A stretch of DNA of 64,000 nt from Chitinophagales bacterium (lineage in GTDB: Bacteria; Bacteroidota; Bacteroidia; Chitinophagales; Chitinophagaceae), in assembly GCA_020636495.1 (NCBI GenBank), contig JACJXQ010000009.1, forward strand, positions 154,077 to 218,076. The letters are read 5' to 3'. Shown here in pieces: positions 15,786-24,892 of this stretch. The position numbers were made by a program, and so were the translations under genes. The notes below the pieces were generated by a model. It was not told the origin of the DNA and did not search any database. It worked only from the letters and a program-made list of their open reading frames with translations. Position 1 is the first letter of the stretch; the number at the start of each line of letters is the position of its first letter.

Positions 15786-15793
15786 CAAATGTA
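15786..15793 (-). promoter_or_regulatory. Orphan -7 box TACATTTG (minus strand)
   Basis: A perfect TAnnTTTG match facing away from the plus-strand gene at 15952. Predicted start near 15780, about 130 bases before the terminator stem. Confidence 0.5.
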
Positions 15794-15951
15794 CTATAAT
15801 TAATTGATAAAATAAAATTTAAAATTCAGCATGGGGTCTCGTTCAGAAGTCCCGGGTGGAAAGGATGGTCTTTTAGTAAGTGATAAAAGGGTGACATACT
15901 TTTGGGTGAGCATAGCCGCAAGACGTGTACGTTATTTCGTAACTTGAGTAT

Positions 15952-17733
15952 GTGAAAACTATTTTTCCTATCATAGTCATTTATTTATCAGGGCTTGCCG
16001 CAATTCATTGCCGTGCCCAGACAATACCTTACAACAGACTGACCAACTGGGCCAATGCAGGGCTTGCTGATACTGTACCTGACTTCAGTAACAAGGTAAA
16101 TATTATGAACTACGGGGCTTATGCAAATGGAATGATACCTGACGATACAGCATTGGCAAGGGCAATCGCGGCACTTAACAACCAACCCGGCACCGTCATT
16201 ATTCCCGCCGGCACTTACCTGTTCAGGCAGCCTGTGAACCTGGAACGCGACAGCATTGTTATCAGGGGAGAAGGCAGTGCTACCCGCTTATTGTTTAACC
16301 TGTCATGGCCATTGAATAATATGTTCAACATAAGGGGGACTATAGAGCCTGACACCTTAAAAGTGCAACACTCTATTACTAAAAATGACCGCTCGATAGT
16401 TCTGTCGAGTGTAACGGGATTACATGACGGCGACTACCTCTATTTATTCTGTAATGACAGTGATCTGGTTACTTCACCATGGGCCTATACCACTTCAGGT
16501 CAAATACTTAGGATAGAAAAAATAAATGGCGACACTGTTTACGTGGAGACTCCTCCGAGGCGCAGTTATAAGATCAGCTCGGGTATATATATACTAAAAA
16601 TGAAGCCGGTAAGACACGTTGGATTGGAATGCATGTATATAGAGCGAACTGACTCTACCAATGCACGAACCAATAATATAGATCTTTTTGCAGCGGCCGA
16701 CTGTTGGATATCCGGCATTGAAAGCAATATGACCAACTACTCTCATGTAGCAATCAATTACTCAACTCATGTACTCGTACGTGGTTGCTATTTTCATCAT
16801 GCGCATTCTTATGGAGATAAAAGTGAAGCATATGGAGCAAACCTTGAATTTACCAGTGGGGACTGCCTGGTAGAAAACAACATATTTGAACATCTGCGCC
16901 ATTCTATGGTAGTACAGGCAGGCGCCAATGGAAATGTTATATCCTATAATTACTCGCTGGATCCATATTGGACACAGCCTCCTTCTCCTGCTGATGCAGC
17001 CGGTGATATTGTCTGTCATGGGGACTATCCCTACCTTAATTTATTTGAAGGCAACGTAGCACAAAATATCATTGTTGATGACTCTCATGGTATCAATGGC
17101 CCATTCAATACATTTTTCAGGAACAAGGCTGAGCTCTATGGCATTTCAACGTTACCCGGTGCTGCAGACAGTACTAACTATACCGGGAATGAAGTAACAG
17201 GAACAACAGGCAACTATTCACTTTCAGGCAAGGGATATTTTGAGTATGGAAATAATCTTAATGGTACAATTATGCCTGTGGGCACGTCTGCACTTCCTGA
17301 ACTATCATTATACATGTCAGGTCCGCCCGGATATTGGGAAGGCAATATCAGCTATCCCGGCATCGGCACACCATATGCATATAACAAAGGTAATAACCCG
17401 GCATACAGGCGCTACACAAGTCAGTCGAGAACGGACTGTACCCGCAACCCACATTATATCACAGTCCAACAACCCTTACAGGCAGACGATGAAATAGCAG
17501 CATACCCCAATCCTTTTAAGGATGTTATTATTCTGAGATCAGCCACGGGTAAGCGATCCTGTTTTTACCAGCTATATAGTATGACAGGTATGTGCGTGCT
17601 TGCGGGTGATGCTCCAGGGGACCAAACTATAATTAATACGGCATCTTTACCTGAAGGCATATACCTGCTCATCATCCGTGATCAAAAGGGAATAATAATC
17701 TCGAAAAGGAACATGATCAAAACCGGCAGATGA
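15952..17733 (+). CDS. Secreted right-handed beta-helix protein with T9SS sorting domain
   Basis: 593 aa from a GTG codon (no in-frame ATG upstream). Signal peptide MKTIFPIIVIYLSGLAAIHCRAQ. Residues ~50-460 form a pectate-lyase-type parallel beta helix: the N-terminal VNIMNYGAYANGMIPDDTALARAIAAL with GTVIIPAGTYLF is the standard first coil seen in polygalacturonase/pectate lyase superfamily proteins. The last ~75 residues (YPNPFKDVIILRS...LYSMTGMCVLAG...LPEGIYLLIIRD) are a type A T9SS C-terminal domain, so it is exported and anchored at the surface. It probably cleaves or binds a polysaccharide; the substrate is unknown. Confidence 0.88.
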   Translation: MKTIFPIIVIYLSGLAAIHCRAQTIPYNRLTNWANAGLADTVPDFSNKVNIMNYGAYANGMIPDDTALARAIAALNNQPGTVIIPAGTYLFRQPVNLERDSIVIRGEGSATRLLFNLSWPLNNMFNIRGTIEPDTLKVQHSITKNDRSIVLSSVTGLHDGDYLYLFCNDSDLVTSPWAYTTSGQILRIEKINGDTVYVETPPRRSYKISSGIYILKMKPVRHVGLECMYIERTDSTNARTNNIDLFAAADCWISGIESNMTNYSHVAINYSTHVLVRGCYFHHAHSYGDKSEAYGANLEFTSGDCLVENNIFEHLRHSMVVQAGANGNVISYNYSLDPYWTQPPSPADAAGDIVCHGDYPYLNLFEGNVAQNIIVDDSHGINGPFNTFFRNKAELYGISTLPGAADSTNYTGNEVTGTTGNYSLSGKGYFEYGNNLNGTIMPVGTSALPELSLYMSGPPGYWEGNISYPGIGTPYAYNKGNNPAYRRYTSQSRTDCTRNPHYITVQQPLQADDEIAAYPNPFKDVIILRSATGKRSCFYQLYSMTGMCVLAGDAPGDQTIINTASLPEGIYLLIIRDQKGIIISKRNMIKTGR

Positions 17734-17806
17734 CACAATAATGACACAGCAAAACATTCACATTTGTATATTTACAATACTATTATAAACAACCAAATGC
17801 CCGTTT

Positions 17807-19459
17807 ATGAAACTACGCTACTTTCTACTTCCGGTTTTACTGTTATGTAATATTTCGAGCAGCTATGCAACCTCTTATTTCAGAAATTTTGTGGTTGGTA
17901 ATTTCTATTTTGGTGCTGATAGCTGTGGCACACGTATCAACTGCGCTATCACAGTTGAAAATAATAAGATCGTATTTGCAGGGCACTCAAATTGTAATAA
18001 CCAGGGCAACATACCAGCGGCTGCTACCCAGCAAAAAGGCAGCAATATCATAGTTGGCAAGCTGGACAACCAGTACAACATTATCTGGATGAAAGTGTTT
18101 GGCGGTGATGACAGCCTGACCGAACAGGCAAAGGCCATCTGTGCCACGAAAGATGGAGGATATGCTATCGTATCCACCACGAGTTCTACAAACGGGAGCA
18201 TCACATCCTATTTTGGAGCCGATGATATCTGGTTGATAAAACTTGACTCGGGCGGCAATAAGATTTTTCAAAGAAATATTGGCAGCACAGGTGACGACAG
18301 AGCTATCTCCATTACAGAGACAGCAACAGGAGATCTGCTGATATTAGGTGCCAGTAACGGTTCTGATGGCGATATTTCATCGCACTACGGAGGTACCAAT
18401 ACTAATGACTGGATACTCATAAAGGCAGACTCTGCAGGCGTGTTGAAATGGGTAAAAACGATAGGAGGAACCGGTGATGAGGGAACTGAAGGCAGCGTAC
18501 TGGCTGCTGATACGAACTACTATATCATTTCCGGCTCCAACTCAACAGACTATGACTGCAACGATACCTCGTGGTTTGATACAGCACAGACCGGATATAA
18601 CTATCACCTGCTGAAACTGGACTCCGCAGGAGCAGTAACATGGGACCGGAGTTACGGCGGTAGCGATACAGACAAAGCAGTGGCAGCTATCTTTACCAAA
18701 TCAGGCAACATCATGATAACAGGTTATACAAAATCTGTGGACTCGATGATACATGATAATAAATATGCTTTCAAAACCGGATGGCTTGTTCACGTCAAAC
18801 CAAACGGTGATACTATCTATACAAGATCCACCAATCAATTTCAGAATAACAGCTATGGTACGGGCTCTGCCCTATGTAATGAAAATACTAATACACATAT
18901 TACCGGCCCTCCCGACGTTGCCATACTATGTGAAGGCGGTAACAGGACAACAGCACAAAATATCAACATATCCTATATAGATGGCTGGTGGTATGACCAT
19001 TCATATACAGCAAAAGAAACAGGAACTAAAAACGAAGATTGGGCGGGCGCCATTGTTAGCGTTGGAGACAGAATGTATGCTATTGCCGGCAGTTCTATAA
19101 AAACAGATACATCCTCAATGGCAGATAGCAGGTTGCTGAATACAGGAGACACCGGGGTGATCTACATTATCAATTACGGGTGGTACGGCGCAGTACAAGA
19201 TATCAACAATAACAAAACAGAACTTACCGCTTACCCTAATCCTGCAGACGATATGGTATATATACAACTACCTGCCAATGCCCCGGAAGGAGCAATGATG
19301 GTTGTAAACAGCATGGGACAAGAGATATACAAATCAAAGACGCTCAGGAACAGCACGGAACAAAAAATAGATGTCTCCTCCTGGGCTGCTGGTTGGTATT
19401 ATGTGCTCTTTAGTGCATCCGACGGGCAACAGGCCATATCCAGGTTTGTAGTACAGTAA
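17807..19459 (+). CDS. Secreted beta-propeller-like protein with T9SS sorting domain
   Basis: 550 aa with a signal peptide (MKLRYFLLPVLLLCNISSSYA). The body has repeats of the type IGSTGDDRAISITETATGDLLILG, IGGTGDEGTEGSVLAADTNYYIISG and YGGSDTDKAVAAIFTKSGNIMITG, each with a GG.GDD turn, an Ala/Ile-rich strand and a G-x-S/T end. They resemble blades of a propeller found in many Bacteroidota surface proteins. The C-terminus (AYPNPADDMVYIQLP...SWAAGWYYVLFSASDGQQAISRFVVQ) is a T9SS type A sorting domain. It follows the beta-helix gene by 73 bases. No enzymatic motif is seen; a surface or binding role is inferred. Confidence 0.85.
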   Translation: MKLRYFLLPVLLLCNISSSYATSYFRNFVVGNFYFGADSCGTRINCAITVENNKIVFAGHSNCNNQGNIPAAATQQKGSNIIVGKLDNQYNIIWMKVFGGDDSLTEQAKAICATKDGGYAIVSTTSSTNGSITSYFGADDIWLIKLDSGGNKIFQRNIGSTGDDRAISITETATGDLLILGASNGSDGDISSHYGGTNTNDWILIKADSAGVLKWVKTIGGTGDEGTEGSVLAADTNYYIISGSNSTDYDCNDTSWFDTAQTGYNYHLLKLDSAGAVTWDRSYGGSDTDKAVAAIFTKSGNIMITGYTKSVDSMIHDNKYAFKTGWLVHVKPNGDTIYTRSTNQFQNNSYGTGSALCNENTNTHITGPPDVAILCEGGNRTTAQNINISYIDGWWYDHSYTAKETGTKNEDWAGAIVSVGDRMYAIAGSSIKTDTSSMADSRLLNTGDTGVIYIINYGWYGAVQDINNNKTELTAYPNPADDMVYIQLPANAPEGAMMVVNSMGQEIYKSKTLRNSTEQKIDVSSWAAGWYYVLFSASDGQQAISRFVVQ

Positions 19460-19544
19460 CAAAAAACTTCCATAAACAAGAAAAGGCTGGCAAAACCATG
19501 TTTTACCAACCTATATAAGTTGTTCTTATTTGAGATAAACCTTA

Positions 19545-19688
19545 TTAAGGCATGCCTACACTGCTCTCCAGGTGGTTGGGGCAACCATACTTGTTGGTTG
19601 ACGCACATGAAGAAGCCATCATCACAGTTAATGTCAGCAGGGCTACTATTGGAGCCACGCGACGTAGAATTGTATATTTTTTCATCAT
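19545..19688 (-). CDS. Tiny lipoprotein, 47 aa
   Basis: Minus-strand ORF starting ATG ATG AAA AAA at 19688 and ending TAA at 19545. The product is a basic N-terminus (MMKKYTILRR), a hydrophobic core (VAPIVALLTLTVMM), a lipobox-like ASSC and a short mature tail with KYGCPNHL and a second Cys. Very short lipoproteins with a GCP motif are found in Bacteroidota, where they are often unannotated. This pattern would not arise easily by chance in an intergenic gap. Cellular location should be the membrane; the function is unknown. Confidence 0.6.
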   Translation of the reverse strand: MMKKYTILRRVAPIVALLTLTVMMASSCASTNKYGCPNHLESSVGMP

Positions 19689-19723
19689 ATTTTATTACTT
19701 ATTTAAAAAACTAAAACGTCCCT

Positions 19724-19731
19724 TACATTTG
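19724..19731 (+). promoter_or_regulatory. -7 box TACATTTG for the mpl-like gene
   Basis: A perfect TAnnTTTG match, 38 bases before the ATG at 19762; predicted leader of about 25 bases. Confidence 0.6.
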
Positions 19732-19761
19732 TACTAAGATAGTAAAGATAGTAAAAAATCA

Positions 19762-21132
19762 ATGAAGCATATACATTTTATAGCTATAGGAGGTGCTGTA
19801 ATGCACCAACTGGCACTGGCACTGCACAGGCAGGGCAACAAGGTAACGGGTAGTGATGATGAAATCAATGACCCTGCACGCTCAAACCTAGCAGCAGCAG
19901 GCATTTTGCCCGAAAAACAAGGCTGGCACCCTGAGCTTATCACGCCGGAAATTGACGCTATAGTACTGGGTATGCACGCCAAAGCAGACAACCCTGAACT
20001 GCTTGCGGCACAGAATTTTAACATTCCTATATATTCTTTTCCGGAATATATTTATGAAGTAGCTAAAGAAAAGACACGTATTGTGATAGCGGGCAGCCAT
20101 GGCAAAACCACTATTACATCGATGATCATGCATATACTACGCCACCAGGACCTTGATTTTGACTACCTGGTAGGTGCCAAAGTGGAGGGTTTCGATCAAT
20201 CAGTAAAACTGAGTGACGCACCTGTTATCATACTGGAAGGAGATGAATACCCGGCATCGGTAATAGAGAAAAAACCCAAGATATTCTTTTATCACCCACA
20301 CATAACCGTATTGAGCGGCATAGCGTGGGACCATATCAATGTATTTCCTACCTATGAAATATATCTTGACCAGTTCAGGCAATACCTGCACGACTGCGAC
20401 AAGGGCATCCCCTTGTTCTACAATGCAGAGGATGAGGAAGTGAAAAAGGTCGTAGCCTCATCTGCCGGCCACCTGAAAGCAGTACCCTATAGTATGCCTG
20501 CTTTCCATTATGAAGATGGCGTAGCCGTGCTGGATACTAAAATAGGCCCGGTAGAAGTTTCTGTTTTTGGCAGGCACAACCTGCTGAACATGCAGGCTGC
20601 CATAGCCGTATGCCAGGAGCTGGGCATCAGCCGTGAAGATTGTTATGAGGCCATTACAGACTTTACAGGCGCTGCACGCAGGCTGGAAAAAATAATAGAG
20701 ACTGATAACCTGGTAGCATACAGGGACTTTGCGCACGCACCATCTAAACTGCAAGCCACACTGGAAGCAACGAGGGAAGCTTATCCCAATCATCAACTGA
20801 TAGCCTGTTTTGAGCTGCACACCTACAGCAGCCTGAGTGCTAAATTCCTGGAAGAATATGCAGGAAGTATGAAAGGTGCAGACGATGCTATCGTGTATTT
20901 CAGCCACCATGCATTGCAGCTGAAGGGCTTGCCACCACTGACCAAAGAAGATGTGACACAACATTTTAAGACAGATGGGTTAGTGGCCATAGATAATAAA
21001 GAAGAACTTGCAGGAACGGTGGCTACACTGCTGAACAAAGCTGAAAAACCTGTGTGCCTGCTGCTGATGAGCTCCGGTACATTCGACGGAATTGACTGGA
21101 ATAATGTATGTTCGCACAAAGAATTGAATTAA
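19762..21132 (+). CDS. mpl: Mur ligase family protein, Mpl-type peptidoglycan ligase
   Basis: 456 aa. Three Mur ligase domains: an N-terminal UDP-binding Rossmann domain starting IHFIAIGGAVMHQLALAL; a central ATPase domain with P-loop GSHGKTTITSM and the EGDEYPAS segment; and a C-terminal domain with FTGAARRLEKI and DFAHAPSKLQATL. This layout fits UDP-N-acetylmuramate:L-alanyl-gamma-D-glutamyl-meso-DAP ligase, which recycles murein tripeptide. MurC is the closest alternative, but the IGGAVMH start and EYPAS favour Mpl. It is the first gene of a three-gene plus-strand run with the exonuclease and mannosyltransferase. The -7 box is at 19724. Confidence 0.85.
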   Translation: MKHIHFIAIGGAVMHQLALALHRQGNKVTGSDDEINDPARSNLAAAGILPEKQGWHPELITPEIDAIVLGMHAKADNPELLAAQNFNIPIYSFPEYIYEVAKEKTRIVIAGSHGKTTITSMIMHILRHQDLDFDYLVGAKVEGFDQSVKLSDAPVIILEGDEYPASVIEKKPKIFFYHPHITVLSGIAWDHINVFPTYEIYLDQFRQYLHDCDKGIPLFYNAEDEEVKKVVASSAGHLKAVPYSMPAFHYEDGVAVLDTKIGPVEVSVFGRHNLLNMQAAIAVCQELGISREDCYEAITDFTGAARRLEKIIETDNLVAYRDFAHAPSKLQATLEATREAYPNHQLIACFELHTYSSLSAKFLEEYAGSMKGADDAIVYFSHHALQLKGLPPLTKEDVTQHFKTDGLVAIDNKEELAGTVATLLNKAEKPVCLLLMSSGTFDGIDWNNVCSHKELN

Positions 21133-21141
21133 ATAGTACTC

Positions 21142-21930
21142 ATGGCAGAGCTTTCCTTAAGAAAACCGATCATATTTTTTGACCTTGAAACCACCGGAAC
21201 CGACCCGGGCACAGACAGGATCGTGGAAATAGCGATGATCAAACTGAATCCCAACGGTACTAAGGACAAATATGTAAAACGCATTAACCCAACCATTCCT
21301 ATTTCTGCGGAGTCAACATCTATACACGGTATCACGAACGACGATGTAAAAGACTGCCCGACCTTTAAGCAGGTAGCCAAAGAAATATATGAATGGATGA
21401 AGGGTTGTGACCTGGGTGGATATAATGCCGTACGTTTTGACATACCGATGCTGGCTGAAGAACTGTTGCGTTGCAACGTGCAGGTAGATTTTACAGAAAG
21501 GCAGTTTGTAGACGTACAGCAGATATTCTTTAAAATGGAAAGCCGTACACTGAGTGCAGCCTATGAGTTCTATTGTAAAAAAGAATTAACTAATGCACAC
21601 AGCGCGGAAGCAGATATAGAAGCGACCGTAGAAATATTACAAGCGCAACTGGACAAGTATGCAAACCTTGAAAATGATGTAAAGGCACTACATAACTTTA
21701 CGAATGGAGAGGAAGGAATAGTGGACTATGCACGCCGCATGGTGCTGAAGGACGGAGCACCTATATTTAACTTTGGGAAATATAAAGGACGTAAAGTGGA
21801 AGACGTATTCAACGAACAACCACAGTATTATGACTGGATGATGAATGCGGATTTTCCATTGCATACCAAACAGAAACTGACCGAGATACTCACCGATATG
21901 AAATTACGTAAATCAGGACTGAAATCTTAA
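21142..21930 (+). CDS. DnaQ-family 3'-5' exonuclease
   Basis: 262 aa. DEDDh exonuclease domain: motif I FDLETTGTDP (N-terminal), motif II NAVRFDIPML and motif III HSAEADIEAT with the general-base His. The family trims 3' ends in proofreading or repair. The C-terminal part (FNFGKYKGRKVEDVF...YYDWMMNADFP) matches the small DUF3820-type domain often fused to such exonucleases in Bacteroidota. It starts 9 bases after the mpl-like gene. Being short and free-standing it could be a DNA polymerase III epsilon paralogue or a repair nuclease; the substrate is not certain. Confidence 0.88.
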   Translation: MAELSLRKPIIFFDLETTGTDPGTDRIVEIAMIKLNPNGTKDKYVKRINPTIPISAESTSIHGITNDDVKDCPTFKQVAKEIYEWMKGCDLGGYNAVRFDIPMLAEELLRCNVQVDFTERQFVDVQQIFFKMESRTLSAAYEFYCKKELTNAHSAEADIEATVEILQAQLDKYANLENDVKALHNFTNGEEGIVDYARRMVLKDGAPIFNFGKYKGRKVEDVFNEQPQYYDWMMNADFPLHTKQKLTEILTDMKLRKSGLKS

Positions 21931-21992
21931 GTATTTCTTAAGGAGTGATTAGAAAGAATTGCTTATTTTCAGCCTTTTAATTTTTTGCCCTC

Positions 21993-22709
21993 TTGGACAA
22001 ACTTGTTATCATACCTACATACAACGAGAAGGAGAATATAGAACGCATCCTACTCAAAGTGCTGTCGCTGGCGGGTGGTTATCATGTGCTGGTTGTAGAC
22101 GACGGATCTCCTGATGGTACCGCAGATATTGTCCGCAACCTGATGAATACCTATCCTGAGCAGATACATATGATAGAACGTACCGGCAAACTTGGGTTGG
22201 GCACCGCCTATATTGCGGGTTTCAAATGGGCATTGCGCAGGGACTATGATTACATTTTCGAGATGGACGCTGACTTCTCTCATAACCCTGATGACCTGTT
22301 GCGCCTGCACCAGGCATGTGTGGCAGGAGCGGACGTGGCAGTAGGCTCGCGCTATGTAAAAGGCGGCAAACTGGTGAACTGGCCACTTGACCGCAAACTG
22401 ATATCGCGTGGCGGGGCCTTTTATACCCGCCTGATACTGTGGATGCCTGTTAATGATCCTACAGCCGGTTTTATCTGCTACCGCAGGGAGGTGTTGAAAA
22501 CCATACCGCTGGATGAAGTTCAGTTCATCGGCTATGCCTTCCAGATAGAAATGAAATACCGTGCCTGGAGAGCAGGGTTCAAACTGAAAGAAGTTCCGAT
22601 AACATTTGAAGACAGGAAAGAAGGTACGTCTAAAATGACATCCGGCATCATACACGAAGCCATGTTTGGCGTATGGAAAATGCGTGGATTCAGACAGCCT
22701 AAAAAGTAA
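21993..22709 (+). CDS. Polyprenol monophosphomannose synthase (GT2)
   Basis: 238 aa. The only possible start is TTG at 21993, since TAA lies five codons upstream with no ATG or GTG between. GT2 features: LVIIPTYNEKENI, VLVVDDGSPDGTADIV, EMDADFSHNPDDL (DxD) and GSRYVKGGKLVNWP, all typical of dolichol/polyprenol-phosphate mannose synthases. There is no C-terminal membrane domain, so it is the soluble type that works at the membrane surface. It supplies polyprenyl-P-mannose to GT-C transferases such as the TMTC-like and ArnT-like proteins in this window. It is in the mpl-dnaQ run with a 62-bp gap. Confidence 0.9.
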   Translation: MDKLVIIPTYNEKENIERILLKVLSLAGGYHVLVVDDGSPDGTADIVRNLMNTYPEQIHMIERTGKLGLGTAYIAGFKWALRRDYDYIFEMDADFSHNPDDLLRLHQACVAGADVAVGSRYVKGGKLVNWPLDRKLISRGGAFYTRLILWMPVNDPTAGFICYRREVLKTIPLDEVQFIGYAFQIEMKYRAWRAGFKLKEVPITFEDRKEGTSKMTSGIIHEAMFGVWKMRGFRQPKK

Positions 22710-23354
22710 TTACACCCATCTATTTATTATCTCTTTGTTACGGTTGATGATGCTCATGGCAGCAGGCCCTTCGGCAAACAACAGGTCGAGCATACTCAGG
22801 TTAGGATAAAAACCATTCCGCTCGCTGAACACCTGGTAATATAGTCCCTCACTTTCAGGCATTGCTTTTTTCTCCATTCCGGGTTTGCATGCATTGCGCA
22901 TATCATGCACGGGTAATTCATACTTTTTGTAGGCCGGTGCGCTTTCTTCATCAAAACCAATGCGTAACTCTTTCTTCAACCAATGAACAGAGGCTTCGTT
23001 AAATGCCACAAGCTTGTCAAATTTTTGCAGGAAAAGTTGTTCCAGGGACGGGGCATAGTGTTCAAAATAAGGCGTACGGCCATATACAGAGAACAACGTA
23101 CGCCAATGCTGTACCTGCCAGCGTTCTTTATTATCAATCAATACATCCTGCATGGCGGTACGCTGATTGCGGCCATGGGCAAGGGGTACCGTAAGTTGTA
23201 TCAGCCCATTTGCACCGGTAATATAGTAACGATTGCGATAGGTCATCTTGGCAAAATGCTCAGCATGGTCGAAAATAACATGTGTATGATCTGCCACAAC
23301 CGACCACCATCGTATATTAGGAAAAGGTATTAATGATGTAACTATCTGCTGCAT
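22710..23354 (-). CDS. WbqC family protein
   Basis: 214 aa. The sequence (MTYRNRYYITGANGLIQLTVPLAHGRNQRTAMQDVLIDNKERWQVQHWRTL... in pieces) matches the WbqC-like family, whose members occur in polysaccharide and lipid-modification loci; the activity is unknown. Its stop directly abuts the stop of the convergent mannosyltransferase gene (no gap). No signal peptide. An ATG start gives MQQIVTSLIPF. Confidence 0.8.
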   Translation of the reverse strand: MQQIVTSLIPFPNIRWWSVVADHTHVIFDHAEHFAKMTYRNRYYITGANGLIQLTVPLAHGRNQRTAMQDVLIDNKERWQVQHWRTLFSVYGRTPYFEHYAPSLEQLFLQKFDKLVAFNEASVHWLKKELRIGFDEESAPAYKKYELPVHDMRNACKPGMEKKAMPESEGLYYQVFSERNGFYPNLSMLDLLFAEGPAAMSIINRNKEIINRWV

Positions 23355-23401
23355 AAAACGTGAAGTAAAGGTATTTCAGTAATTTGCGGAAAACAATAAA
23401 A

Positions 23402-24886
23402 ATGGGCCGTTGGATTGGATCGTGTTTATTACTCTTGCTGTTGAGCGGGCAAATAGCTTATGGAATCAATGCAGTACCTGCTCACACAATATTCTACCTG
23501 CCCGCCAATAGTAATAATGATGCACAGGCATATATAGAGTTTTACTGGCAGATAGACCCGAACAGCATAACATTCAGAGAAGATACTGCCGGCATATGGC
23601 GTAGCAAGGTAAAAACCGAGATACTGATAACAACAGATACAGGGGTAATTACCCACGAAAAGTACTTCCTGCAAACTACTCCCGCTTCTTCGCTCATAGC
23701 GGCACGACTGCAAAATATTATGGATATGCACAGATATATGGTACCGGAAGGTATAGTGCGTATCAAGCTGCTGTTAACAGCCTATGACAATAAACTGGAC
23801 ACGTATGAATATATAGATACATTTGAAGTGCCGAAGCATGGGAAGACCTTCTATAGCCAGCTCCAGTTGATAGACACATCTTACAAAACAGACCTGAAGG
23901 ATAATATTTACCTTAAGAACGGCAACCTGCAAATACCTGTTTGTTTCAACTTCCTGGACGATCACAGGTCGACACTGAACTATTATGTAGAGCTAAATGG
24001 CGCGAATAACATCAGTGCTGACCAACTACCACTCACACAGACTGTAACCATTTCAAAGAAAGAATACGATTATCCTGTAGCACGCCTTGTTCATACTGAC
24101 ACCCTGCAACCTGCGGCAATCATCCCTGTGCTGGGGCGATTTAAAACAGACGTATTGCCTTCGGGCAATTATTACCTTAACGTGGTGCTGACCAATAATA
24201 AAGAACAGGAACTCACTCGCCAGTCACTATTCTTTCAGCGGAGTAACACACATCCAAAGGAGACTTCAGATACGACAGGTGCTGACAGTACACAACCATT
24301 ATTTGAAAAGGTAAGTGTCTTTGACCTGGGCAAGACATTTGTTAGCAAGTATAATATAGCACAGCAAAAGGCTATAATAAAAATGCTGAAACCCGTGGCC
24401 AACGAAACAGAGCTTATCAGCATAGAAAGTTTTATCACCCGGCCTGACGAAACCTACATGAAGTATTTTATATATAACTTCTGGAAATCGAGAACACCTG
24501 CTGATCCTGAAAAAGGATGGCTGGATTATACCGAAAAAGTAAAAGAGGTCAACAAGATGTTCGGGTCGAAAAGGAAACCGGGATATGAGACCGAGCGTGG
24601 CTTTTACTATTTGAAATATGGCCCGCCGGATCAGCGATATGTGGTAACGGCCGAAGAGGGAACACTGCCCTACGAGGTTTGGCAATACAATGCGCCGGGC
24701 AAGCAGAGCTATTCAGGCTCATTTTTGTTCTATAATCCACCTTACATGGTGAACGAGTATATACTACTGCATTCCACCGTCAGTGGAGAAATGCGCAATA
24801 ATAACTGGCGGGCAAGCCTGTATACAAACGGAAGCTCGACCAATAACCTGAACTCTCGTGCGGAGCAGGTATTTCAGAATAGATAG
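23402..24886 (+). CDS. GWxTD domain-containing exported protein
   Basis: 494 aa from the ATG at 23402 (MGRWIGSCLLLLLLSGQIAYG, signal peptide); a TTG six codons upstream is less likely. The C-terminal third carries the GWxTD-type signature (KGWLDYTEKVKEVNKMFG) followed by RGFYYLKYGPPDQRYVV and PYEVWQY, the defining region of the GWxTD family. Its function is unknown; members are secreted in Bacteroidota. It lies 7 bases upstream of dapF in the same direction, so the two may be co-transcribed. The divergent WbqC gene lies 47 bases upstream. Confidence 0.85.
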   Translation: MGRWIGSCLLLLLLSGQIAYGINAVPAHTIFYLPANSNNDAQAYIEFYWQIDPNSITFREDTAGIWRSKVKTEILITTDTGVITHEKYFLQTTPASSLIAARLQNIMDMHRYMVPEGIVRIKLLLTAYDNKLDTYEYIDTFEVPKHGKTFYSQLQLIDTSYKTDLKDNIYLKNGNLQIPVCFNFLDDHRSTLNYYVELNGANNISADQLPLTQTVTISKKEYDYPVARLVHTDTLQPAAIIPVLGRFKTDVLPSGNYYLNVVLTNNKEQELTRQSLFFQRSNTHPKETSDTTGADSTQPLFEKVSVFDLGKTFVSKYNIAQQKAIIKMLKPVANETELISIESFITRPDETYMKYFIYNFWKSRTPADPEKGWLDYTEKVKEVNKMFGSKRKPGYETERGFYYLKYGPPDQRYVVTAEEGTLPYEVWQYNAPGKQSYSGSFLFYNPPYMVNEYILLHSTVSGEMRNNNWRASLYTNGSSTNNLNSRAEQVFQNR

Positions 24887-24892
24887 CAGAAC

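Larger units (their letters stand above)
15359..15951. other. 593-bp gene-free region with TTGTTAA cluster and candidate small RNA
   Basis: Between the divergent prfB and beta-helix protein genes. It holds the prfB promoter, a 12-bp perfect palindrome GTTGTTAACAAC (15435-15446), further TTGTTAA copies at 15489-15495 and 15574-15622, a minus-strand rho-independent terminator (15628-15652) and a minus-strand -7 box (15786-15793). No conventional protein gene fits. Confidence 0.6.
19460..19761. other. Intergenic region holding a tiny minus-strand lipoprotein gene
   Basis: 302 bp between two plus-strand genes. It contains the 47-aa lipoprotein ORF at 19545-19688 (minus), an imperfect hairpin at 19485-19511 (GGCTGGCAAAAC/GTTTTACCAACC, two mismatches) after the T9SS gene, and the -7 box of the mpl-like gene at 19724-19731. 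Confidence 0.6.
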
